DNA from: Lentimicrobiaceae bacterium
GTDB taxonomy: Bacteria; Bacteroidota; Bacteroidia; Bacteroidales; JAGNHN01
DNA: 64,000 nucleotides
Assembly (NCBI GenBank): GCA_018001695.1
Contig: JAGNHN010000008.1
Location: forward strand, 1-64,000
Direction of reading: 5' to 3'
Made by a program: the position numbers and the translations under genes. Under the pieces are notes generated by a model. That model did no database searches, was not told the DNA's origin, and worked only from the letters and a program-made list of their open reading frames with translations. This document shows, piece after piece, positions 17,928 through 27,100 of the stretch; the first letter of the stretch is position 1; the number at the start of each line of letters is the position of its first letter.

Positions 17928-20900
17928 ATGAAGAAGCTTGTATTATTAATCTTGGCAGTGTTTGTGCTGGTATCACAACTCTCGGCGCAGACCCTTCCCC
18001 CGGTGGGTAACCTGATCGTACAACTTAAAGCTGATGACCTGTCCACTGCAGGTCCAATCAATACATGGGCAGACGCTTCAGGTAATGGTCATGATGCCAC
18101 CCAGGACAGCTCTGGGTTACAGCCCACTGTCGTCCTCAATGCCCTCAACGGAAAACCAGTAGTAAGATTTGATGGCGTCAATGAGTTTATGTCGACCGGC
18201 ACTGGTGCTTTTATTTCAAGTCAGCCGAATACGGTCTTTATCATTGGTAAGACGAATAATTTGGGTTCAGGTGATGAACCCTTCATTGCTGGTACCAACA
18301 CCAGTAACAGACATAATGTGTTGGTAAGGAATGGATTATACAGGATTTTTGCAGGAACAGGACAGAACGGAGGTGCTGCAACAACGAATTTTGCCCTGAT
18401 AACAGCAGTGTTCAATGCTCCTACTGGTTCGTCATTGTGGATAAATCAATCCCAGCGCCTCAACAATGTCAATGCAGGAAGTGAAAGTCTGAACGGTCTG
18501 AATATTGGTTCCAACGAGCACAAAACTCAATTTCTTGATGGAGACATCGCTGAGATTCTTGTATTTGACACTGTATTGTCGGAATCTGACAGAAAGGACG
18601 TAGAATGTTACCTGTTACAGAAATGGTTGACAGGAGTATTGGAACTTGCCAGCGTTGATCTGCAATATTCTGAAGACGGCAACCAATGGTTTGATGCCAA
18701 CGGTGATCTGACAGCTGGGTTTGATATTTGCATAGATCCTGATTTGCCTGCAAGTTATCAGCTTGGTGTCGATAATTTGACTCTCAATCCGACAGGAAAC
18801 CTGATGCAGGGTGTTCTCAACCCGTTCTACCTTACCCATATTGATGATACCACTTCATTTTTTGCATACTGGGCCAATAAAGGTGTCGATTCCGTTGCCT
18901 CTGGTTGGCAAGGACAGATGTGGGATATCATCAGTGGAAATCAACCCTTTTTCTATGTAAAGGATAACGGTAATGATATCATCCTTGTTGATGGTTTGCA
19001 CTACCTCTTATATGGTGGAGAACCCATTCTTACGGTACCTGGTGATTATCCGCAAGCCACCTATACTTATTCCGGAACCCTTGTGGGGGAGAATGGCTGC
19101 AGTTCGGATTTGTTTGACATAATTGTAACCTTCAATACCATTCCTTCTCTATATGATGTTACACTCGAATATTACGATGGTTCCACATGGGATGATGCAG
19201 GTGGCGATCTTGCGGGTGGCTTTGAGTTATGCCTAGATTCATCATTGCCTGTTAGTTATGAGCTTGGTGTTCATAGTCTTTCACTTAACCTGACAGGTTC
19301 CCTTATGCAGGATAGCCTTAATCCCTTCTATCTGTCCGAAATCAGTGATTCATCTTCTTTCTACGCTTATTGGTCAGGTAAGGGCGTTGATTCTGTAGCC
19401 TCAGGTTGGCAAGGGTATATGTGGGAAATCATTAATGGAGATAAGCCCTTTTTCTATTTGAAAGATAATGGCACAGATACGATTCTGGTAGATGGATTAC
19501 ATCATTTTTTATACGGTGGTGAACCTATCCTTACTTTACCGGGTGACTACCCTCAGGCCACATATACCTATACTGGTAGTATATTGGACGAGAACGGATG
19601 TGAATCCAATTCCATCGACATAGAGGTGACTTTTAATACGATGCCGGCAGCTCCCACTGCAAACAGTCAGTCCTATTGTTATGACGGAACAGAGAAAACT
19701 GCTGGTGCGACTCCTCCCGCCGGATCTAGTGTCGTATGGTATACATCAGAAACCGGGTTTGTTACTGTGTTGACAGGCCCAACTGGCACTAATCCAGGTA
19801 CCTATGAGTTGTGGGCATCCTCTCAGGATAATCTCCATGGTTGTATGAGTATGAACCGCACCAAGGTTACCCTTACCATACATCCCATACCATTACCTGT
19901 ATTCGCGCTCAATGGCAGTACCTTTGGTAGTGGCCACACACAGGAATTCTGCAACGGGGATACGGTCATCCTGGCCTTCGACAAGTTCCTTGGGGGTGCC
20001 GGTACGCTGCCACTCACCATTGACTACGATGTCTATATCGATGGCTCCCTTACACCAGATGCCACATTGAGCCAGGCTGGTGTCAGCATCGCAGCGATAG
20101 GACAGGAGCTTTTCAACAGCCCTGCCCTTGCTCCCGGAGAATACTTCATCGAAGTGACAAGCATCGTGGATAGCAATGGTTGTTCTGTGACGAATCCCGA
20201 AAGCGTTTATTATCTAACGATCACAATCCACCCAACACCGGCACCCATCTTCGCATTGAATGGTAATACTTTCGGAAGTGGTTATGGGGAAGAATTCTGT
20301 TACGGTGAAAATATCACCCTCACCTTTGACCAGTTACTGGGAGGTGCCGGTACACTTCCGCTGACCATCGACTATGACGTCTATATCGATGGCTCCGCTA
20401 CCCCGGATGCCACATTGAGTCAGACGGGTGTCAGCATTACCGCTGTTGATCAGGAATTATTTAATAGCAGCAGCCTTGCTGCAGGGGAGTACTTCATCGA
20501 AGTGACGAGCATCGTCGACAGCAATGGCTGTTCTGTCACCGATCCAGAGAATGTGTATTTCCTCACCATCACGGTCAATCCGATTCCAGCACCCCTCTTC
20601 GCATTGAATGGCAGCGCCTTTGGAAGTGGCCATTCACAGGAATTCTGCGACGGAGATACCATCACCCTGGCCTTCGAGCAGTTTCTGGGAGGTGCTGGAA
20701 CGCTACCATTGACCATCGACTACAGTGTATACATCGACGGCTCCCTCACACCAGATGCTACGTTGAGCCAAAGCGCTGTCAGCATCACTGCTGCGGGCCA
20801 GGTACTCTTCAGCAGCAATGCACTTGCACCCGGAGAATATTTCGTTGAAGTAACCAGTATTGAGGATGATAATGGCTGTGTTGTGACCAACCCGGAAAGT

Positions 20901-23876
20901 ATCTACTATCTTACTATTATCGTACATGATCTCCCGGTTGTGGGTTTGAATATTCCCTGGACACGGATATGCAACAATGAGACAGGCGTTAAGCTGAGCG
21001 GTGGTACCCCTGCAGGTGGCTTGTACAGTGGCAACGGTGTATTTAATGGTAATTTCTATCCGGCACTTGTGGTTCCTGGTGCCATCACCATCACATATAC
21101 TTACACGGATACCAACCAGTGTTCCAAACCAGCCACGGATCAGGTCATCGTTGATTCTGTTCCTGTCGTGACCCTGGCTGCCATTGCGGACCTGTGCGCC
21201 GATGCGCCTAGCCTGACACTGAGCGGGGGATATCCTGCCGGTGGCACTTTCAGTGGTCCGCATGTGAGTGCAGGTGTCTTCAATACTGCGGCTGCCGGTC
21301 CTGGCAGTTATACGATCACTTATAGGTGGGAGGATGGAATGGGTTGTGTCGGTACGGCTATTCGTACGCTTATAGTTCATCCCCTGCCACTGGTGGATAT
21401 CGCTGCTCCCTATGAAATTTGCATGGATGCACCGCCCCTCACCCTAGCCGGCGCAACACCCGTTGGCGGAACCTGGACCGGAACAGGGATCTCAGGAAAT
21501 GCTTTCGACCCGGCTACACTGGCTGCAGGGAATTATCTCCTGACCTATACCTATACAGATACCAATGGTTGTACAAGCTTAGATACAGCCACCATGACGA
21601 TTCATTCGCTACCTGTTGCAGATGCGGGGCAGGATGACGAGATATGCCTCGGCCAGTGCTTCCAACTGAGCGCAAGCGGAGGCTTGCAATATGCCTGGAG
21701 TAACGGTGTCAATACAAGCAGCCAGCAGGTTTGTCCAGTCGTCACTACCACCTATATTGTGACTGTCACCGATCAGCATGGTTGCCAGGACACAGACGAT
21801 ATCACGATCACGGTTTATCCGGTGCCGGCTGTTGTCAATGAGCAGCATGTGGTTTGTTCCGGAGATTGTATTGATCTCGTTGCACCCCTGGGAACCAGCT
21901 TCATCTGGTCAACCGGTGAAACAACAAAAACCAACGAGGTCTGCCCGATCAGCAATAGCGCCTACATCGTTACGGTTACCAATGAATTCGGATGTGCCAC
22001 AGTGAGCACCTATCAGGTCAGTGTTAAGCCTTTGCCGGAGGTATTTGCCGGTTCAGATAAGACCATCTGTGCCGGACAGCCGGCGATTCTGCTTGCGACG
22101 GGAGCCACAACCTATGAATGGAGCACAGGGGCGACAACAGCCCAGATTACCGTCACACCTGTTACTCAGACTACCTATACGGTTACGGGAACAGCCTTAA
22201 ATGGCTGTACTGCAACAGATCAGGTTGTCGTGAATGTAAATCCCCTGCCGGTAATCGGTTTCAGCCCGGCAAGTCCGGAGGTATGCGCCGGCTCGTGTAT
22301 TACGTTGACGGCCAGTGGAGGTATCCTGTATAATTGGGCACATGGGCCTTCCGGCGCGCAGGTCAGCGTATGCCCGACGCTTACTCAGACTTATACTGTC
22401 AGCGTTACGGATAACAAGGGATGTACCGGTACAGGTCAGATTCAGGTGAATGTCAATCCATTGCCAGTGGTTTATGCCGGAAAAGATACCAGCGTCTTTG
22501 CTGGTGGATCTTATGTTCTTGACCTAGCCACGGCCAGTGGCACAGGAGCTTTGCAATATGCCTGGAGTCCTGCAGTCACGCTGGATAATCCGGCATTGCT
22601 GCATCCGGCTGCCAGTCCTTACGCCAGCACAAACTATACCTTGCTCGTTACGGATAGCAAGGGATGTAAAGGATCCGATCAGGTGCTCATCGATGTATTA
22701 CCTGTAGGTAATACAGTGGCAGGGCAGGTCGTATATGATAATTCCAGCCAGACCCCCATGCCAGGCTTCAAAATCATTGTAACCTCCTTGTCGAGCAAGG
22801 CCGCAGACACCATCGTGGCCGGTTCCAAGGGAATGTTCTATCTGAATAATATCCCCGATGGGAATTATGTGATCAGTGGGACCACTGATCAGAACTGGGG
22901 CTGGGGAGGCGTGAATGCCACTGATGCCCTGTTCTCCATGCGGCATTTTGTGGAGCTGGATACGTTGATGTTGGTACGCCTGCTGGCCGGGGATGTCAAT
23001 TCAAGTCAGCAGGTAAACTCCAGCGATGCACTGCTGATTGCACAACGTTTCAGTGGGATTATACAGTCGTTTATCCGTGGCAACTGGGTCATGGCACCGG
23101 ATACCATCGTCCTGAGCGGTGGGACCCTGTTCAGTAAGCAGTTTAGTGTCTTATGCGTTGGAGATGTCAACGGAAGTTATAATCCGTTCCTCAAAGCAGC
23201 ACCTGTCAATGGCCTCCTTAGTTCGACGGAAGTGAGTCTGAATGCTGGTAGTGAGATCCGCGTTCCGCTCAGCCTAAACTCGGATGGCTTTATTGGTGCA
23301 ATATCCTTGGAATTGATCGTGCCAACCGGCATCGACATTCAGGGTGCTGAACTGGCCCCGGGTGTCGGTGGATATCTGTCATCTGGGATGAAGGATGGTA
23401 AGTTTGTGCTTGCCTGGTTTAATCCTTCGGGTCACTATGTTACCGAGCAGGAACCTGTCATCTATCTAGACCTCAGGACACATTCACAGCCGGGCATGCT
23501 CCGTTTTGGGCTGGGTAATGAGGCTGAAATCACTGACCAGGAAGGTAGGGTAATGCAGCAGGCTGTAGTGGATATTCCAGCTCTGAAGTTGCTGAATATG
23601 AAGGATGTATTGAACGTACAGGTATATCCCAATCCCATGCGAGATCTTTCAAATCTCTCATTCTATTTGCCTTATGATGGTCAGTTGCGGGTTGATTTGC
23701 TCAATTTGCTTGGGGAAGCCGTAATCAACATCACCGATGGCTTCAGAACGGCAGGTGAGCATAACCATGTTGTGGATATGTCGGCCCTTCCGGCAGGCAC
23801 TTATCTTATTCGTTGGCAGTATGATAGCCCGTCAGATCCATTGACACAATATGTCAAAGTGGTCCGGCTAAAATAG
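17928..23876 (+). CDS. Giant protein B: LamG-like head, duplicated modules, Ig-like stalk, dockerin/cohesin-like module, T9SS domain
   Basis: The chosen start gives 1982 residues beginning MKKLVLLILAVFVLVSQLSA, a clear signal peptide; an earlier in-frame ATG at 17784 does not. Head: LamG/concanavalin-like domain (about 25-237), then two copies of a 168-residue module (18651-19640; DLQYSEDGNQW / TLEYYDGSTW), an Ig-like domain, and three copies of a 116-residue module (19884-20927; FALNGSTFGSG type). Stalk: Ig-like domains from residue 1004. Terminal 389 residues: CNA-B-like domain (GQVVYDN), dockerin-like segment (GVNATDAL..., GDVNSSQQVNSSDALL), cohesin-like domain and T9SS domain (VYPNPMRDLSNLSF). 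I see no catalytic domain, so an adhesin or scaffold role is most likely. The last 979 residues are colinear with giant protein D. A strong terminator follows. Confidence 0.88.
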   Translation: MKKLVLLILAVFVLVSQLSAQTLPPVGNLIVQLKADDLSTAGPINTWADASGNGHDATQDSSGLQPTVVLNALNGKPVVRFDGVNEFMSTGTGAFISSQPNTVFIIGKTNNLGSGDEPFIAGTNTSNRHNVLVRNGLYRIFAGTGQNGGAATTNFALITAVFNAPTGSSLWINQSQRLNNVNAGSESLNGLNIGSNEHKTQFLDGDIAEILVFDTVLSESDRKDVECYLLQKWLTGVLELASVDLQYSEDGNQWFDANGDLTAGFDICIDPDLPASYQLGVDNLTLNPTGNLMQGVLNPFYLTHIDDTTSFFAYWANKGVDSVASGWQGQMWDIISGNQPFFYVKDNGNDIILVDGLHYLLYGGEPILTVPGDYPQATYTYSGTLVGENGCSSDLFDIIVTFNTIPSLYDVTLEYYDGSTWDDAGGDLAGGFELCLDSSLPVSYELGVHSLSLNLTGSLMQDSLNPFYLSEISDSSSFYAYWSGKGVDSVASGWQGYMWEIINGDKPFFYLKDNGTDTILVDGLHHFLYGGEPILTLPGDYPQATYTYTGSILDENGCESNSIDIEVTFNTMPAAPTANSQSYCYDGTEKTAGATPPAGSSVVWYTSETGFVTVLTGPTGTNPGTYELWASSQDNLHGCMSMNRTKVTLTIHPIPLPVFALNGSTFGSGHTQEFCNGDTVILAFDKFLGGAGTLPLTIDYDVYIDGSLTPDATLSQAGVSIAAIGQELFNSPALAPGEYFIEVTSIVDSNGCSVTNPESVYYLTITIHPTPAPIFALNGNTFGSGYGEEFCYGENITLTFDQLLGGAGTLPLTIDYDVYIDGSATPDATLSQTGVSITAVDQELFNSSSLAAGEYFIEVTSIVDSNGCSVTDPENVYFLTITVNPIPAPLFALNGSAFGSGHSQEFCDGDTITLAFEQFLGGAGTLPLTIDYSVYIDGSLTPDATLSQSAVSITAAGQVLFSSNALAPGEYFVEVTSIEDDNGCVVTNPESIYYLTIIVHDLPVVGLNIPWTRICNNETGVKLSGGTPAGGLYSGNGVFNGNFYPALVVPGAITITYTYTDTNQCSKPATDQVIVDSVPVVTLAAIADLCADAPSLTLSGGYPAGGTFSGPHVSAGVFNTAAAGPGSYTITYRWEDGMGCVGTAIRTLIVHPLPLVDIAAPYEICMDAPPLTLAGATPVGGTWTGTGISGNAFDPATLAAGNYLLTYTYTDTNGCTSLDTATMTIHSLPVADAGQDDEICLGQCFQLSASGGLQYAWSNGVNTSSQQVCPVVTTTYIVTVTDQHGCQDTDDITITVYPVPAVVNEQHVVCSGDCIDLVAPLGTSFIWSTGETTKTNEVCPISNSAYIVTVTNEFGCATVSTYQVSVKPLPEVFAGSDKTICAGQPAILLATGATTYEWSTGATTAQITVTPVTQTTYTVTGTALNGCTATDQVVVNVNPLPVIGFSPASPEVCAGSCITLTASGGILYNWAHGPSGAQVSVCPTLTQTYTVSVTDNKGCTGTGQIQVNVNPLPVVYAGKDTSVFAGGSYVLDLATASGTGALQYAWSPAVTLDNPALLHPAASPYASTNYTLLVTDSKGCKGSDQVLIDVLPVGNTVAGQVVYDNSSQTPMPGFKIIVTSLSSKAADTIVAGSKGMFYLNNIPDGNYVISGTTDQNWGWGGVNATDALFSMRHFVELDTLMLVRLLAGDVNSSQQVNSSDALLIAQRFSGIIQSFIRGNWVMAPDTIVLSGGTLFSKQFSVLCVGDVNGSYNPFLKAAPVNGLLSSTEVSLNAGSEIRVPLSLNSDGFIGAISLELIVPTGIDIQGAELAPGVGGYLSSGMKDGKFVLAWFNPSGHYVTEQEPVIYLDLRTHSQPGMLRFGLGNEAEITDQEGRVMQQAVVDIPALKLLNMKDVLNVQVYPNPMRDLSNLSFYLPYDGQLRVDLLNLLGEAVINITDGFRTAGEHNHVVDMSALPAGTYLIRWQYDSPSDPLTQYVKVVRLK
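18651..20927 (+). repeat. Two repeat families inside giant protein B
   Basis: A 504-bp unit occurs twice (from 18651 and from 19155), with shared strings such as KGVDSVASGWQG and GEPILT(V/L)PGDYPQATYTY. Then a 348-bp unit occurs three times, starting at 19884, 20232 and 20580, with shared GGAGTLPLTIDY and PGEYF(I/V)EVTSI. All are in frame. These look like internal domain duplications more diverged than the 219-bp repeats of protein A. Confidence 0.88.
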
Positions 23877-23902
23877 ATTTCACTTACTGATTTAAGCATG
23901 AC

Positions 23903-23940
23903 AACAGGGCGACCTTCAGCAGGTCGCCCTGTTTAGTTAT
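23903..23940 (+). terminator. Intrinsic terminator after giant protein B
   Basis: AACAGGGCGACC (23903-23914) and GGTCGCCCTGTT (23922-23933) form a perfect 12-bp stem with a 7-nt loop, followed by TTTAGTTATT. It lies 27 bp after the stop codon of B, so B is probably not co-transcribed with C. Confidence 0.8.
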
Positions 23941-24013
23941 TGATGCCACCTGCTCCCTGTTGGTTTTTTATAAGTGTTAACAGATTGTTAATATAAGATA
24001 TTAATAATACTTG

Positions 24014-24021
24014 TAAATTTG
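24014..24021 (+). promoter_or_regulatory. Possible minus-7 promoter element for giant protein C
   Basis: TAAATTTG matches TAnnTTTG about 90 nt upstream of the start codon. The nearest TTG (23985-23987) is 26 bp away, longer than the usual spacing of about 19, so support is only partial. Confidence 0.3.
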
Positions 24022-24042
24022 GCGATGATATTGGTATAAAGA

Positions 24043-24057
24043 CTGTTAAGTTAACAG
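24043..24057. promoter_or_regulatory. 15-bp palindrome in the leader of giant protein C
   Basis: CTGTTAA-G-TTAACAG is a perfect odd palindrome just downstream of the possible promoter, and the half-site TTAACAG occurs again at 23977-23983. It could be an operator for a dimeric regulator, but AT-rich palindromes of this length also arise by chance. Confidence 0.3.
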
Positions 24058-24110
24058 TTCGGAATTTGTTGCCATAGAACGAAACGAGGGGAAGGAGCCC
24101 CCTGGAGAAT

Positions 24111-27100
24111 ATGAAAGCATTAAAACAATTCACGATCAGTTCAAGCCGTGAGTATCGACGTATTTATATGATTGTAGCGGCGTTCTCTTGTGTCATACTG
24201 GCTGCAGCGCAAACTTCGGTACAGAATTTTGGAACCTCCACGGGTTCGCACACCAGTCAGACAGGTACGACAGCATTTATTCCAAATCCCACTTCCGGAA
24301 CGACCTGGGCCAGGGCCGGCGCCGTAGCTCCTGCAGCACCGGTAAACCTTGCTACAGCCACAAATCCGCTTGGAACAGCCGGCGCCTATGTCCGTGCCGT
24401 TGCATCATCTACAGGCTCAGTTACCAAGTTCTCGCCAATGGTGGGTTATTCAGGGAATACCCAGTTTTACACATCTTTTAAAGTCCTTTTTGGTGATGCT
24501 GCTGCCGGGAGCACAGCAAATAGTGGAAGCTGGTCTTATTACCAGGGCGCCGGTGCCATATATTCGGATGCCAACGATTTCGCTGGAGCCCAGGTTTTTA
24601 CGGGAATTAGGTTTACGTTTAATGGATCCGGAAATGTTACCCTGCAGAACCGGGCCGGGGGTAGTTGGAATACAACGGGATTGACGCTGACAACTTTAAG
24701 CCAGGCTACCATCTATACCATGGAGATCGTTGGTAACAACCAGGCTTCCGGGACAATCAATTACACCTATAATGGCAATCCGATGTCGGTGGCCATCAAT
24801 ACCTTCGATTTCTATGTCAATGGTGTCCTGATAGGCGATGACCTTTCGAAGGCACTTATTGCCAATAATACATCCATCACAAGTAATACCTTTATTGGGA
24901 TAAGCAGTACCCTGAATATTGCCAATGTTTTTGTCGATGATGTGGTGGTTTACAATACCGTACCTGCAGCGATTGGGAGTGGTCCCAATATCAGTGTCAA
25001 TCCGAATACCCTGACAGGCTTCACATATCCGGAAGGTTCCGGTCCTTCATTATCGCAGTCCTATCAGATCAGTGGGGGTGGACTGATCCCTGCCAGTGGG
25101 AATCTGACCGTAACAGGATCCGCCAGTTTTGAGGTATCTGCTGATAATAGCACTTTTGGCCCCTCTACACTCATACCTTATGCTTCCGGCAGCCTCAGCA
25201 ATACACCTGTTTATGTGCGGCTGAAGGCGGGTTATACAGAGGGCTACAGCGCGAGCGAGATCATTAATAATGCAGGTGGAGGGGCTCCGGCAGTCACGGT
25301 CACATGCAGCGGCGATGTTACCACGCTTCCAGCCCCGGTAGCGACCAGCCCGACTGTGGCCAATTCGACATCCTTCACGGCCAATTGGAGCAGCGTACCC
25401 GGAGCCTCATCCTACCGGCTGGACGTCAGTGATTCTCCGACTTTCGGGAGCAGCTCGCCCTTGTCTTTGACGGAGGGCTTCGATGGAGGAACAACACCAC
25501 CGCCGGGATGGACATTCATAGGCATTAACAGTACATATAATTCACTCACGAATTATGGACAAAACCCACCCTCTCTGAGTCTGGACAATTCCGGAGAAAG
25601 TGTTGAAACCCCCAGCCTTTCCGGACCTGCCACATCTCTCAGCTTCTGGATCAAGGGCCAGGGGACGAATGCGACAAGTGCACTATTGGTGGAAGGCTAT
25701 GATGGCTCAAACTGGGTGACGGTACATACCATTACCAATAGTTTACCGACAACCGGAACGGTTATTACATATAACGCTGCATCTACGCCTGCTTTGCCCG
25801 GAAACCTCATCCGTTTCCGCTTTACCTATACAAAGAGCGTTGGGAATCTGGCTCTTGATGATATTTCTATTGACTATGGCGTTCTTTCGCCCTCTTATCT
25901 TCCTGGTTATCAAGACTTAATTGTTAACGGGCTCTCGCAGATCGTGACCGGTGTGACGCCATGCAGTACCGCATATTACTACAGGGTGAGGGCAGTCAGC
26001 CCGACAAGCACCAGTGGGAATTCCAATGTCATTACGCAACATCCTGCTTTGCAACAATTCAGAAGTGCCGGCAGTGGCCCCTGGAATGCTACTGCTACCT
26101 GGGAGCAATACAATGGAACCGCATGGATCCCAGCTACATCCTATCCCGGGCAGGGTATGAATGACTGCGCCAGTCCCAATGTAACCATACGCACAGGACA
26201 TGTGGTGGTATTTCCTGCTACCCTGACGTATGAAGGGGATGTGGTGGTCGAAAGCGGCAGCACCCTGGATCTTGCTGATGGACAGGCGCTCACACTGACG
26301 GCAGGCTCATCCCTGCTGGTGCAGGGAACCCTCTCCATGGCCCCTGCCGCAGTCATCGATGGCGCCGGTTCCTTTACCCTGGCAGGGGGTGCTGAAATGC
26401 GCATCGGCTCACCAAATGGTATCGCTGTTGCCGGAGCATCTGGCCATATTCAGGTCACCGGTACCAGAACATTCGCTTCAGGGGCAAATTATTTGTATAA
26501 TGGTACAGCTAATCAATTGACAGGTACAGGGCTCAGCCAGAACATCCCTGGCAACCTGACTATCAATAACCCGGGAAATACAGTCAGCCTGACCGCTTCC
26601 ACCGTGATCAGCGGTAATCTGTTTATTCAACAAGGTAGCCTTGATGCCAACAACCAGGACCTGACACTGGGGGGGAGCTGGACCAACAACGGGACCTTCG
26701 TGCCGGGCACTGCAACAGTGACCTTTAATGGCAGCAATCCTGTGACCTTTGGTCCGGAGGTATTTCATCATCTCAATATTCAGGGAAGTGGCATAAAGAC
26801 GGCCACAGGTGCATTGCTGATAGGTGGAAGCCTGACCATCAGCGGGCATTTCCAGGCGGGCTCGTTCGAGCATACAATCAATGGTGACTGGATTAACAAT
26901 GGGACATTCACACCCGGAACGTCGAATATTGTCTTTGCGAATAATGCAGCGGATCAGATCATCGGGGGAAGCGCCACCTCTGGTTTTTATGGGCTAGAAG
27001 TGATGAAAGGAAGCATCGACAGGGTGCTGGAAGTAACAGGACCCATCAGCATCAATGCAACAGTTGCCAATTCTCTCATTATAACGAGCGGAACTTTTAA

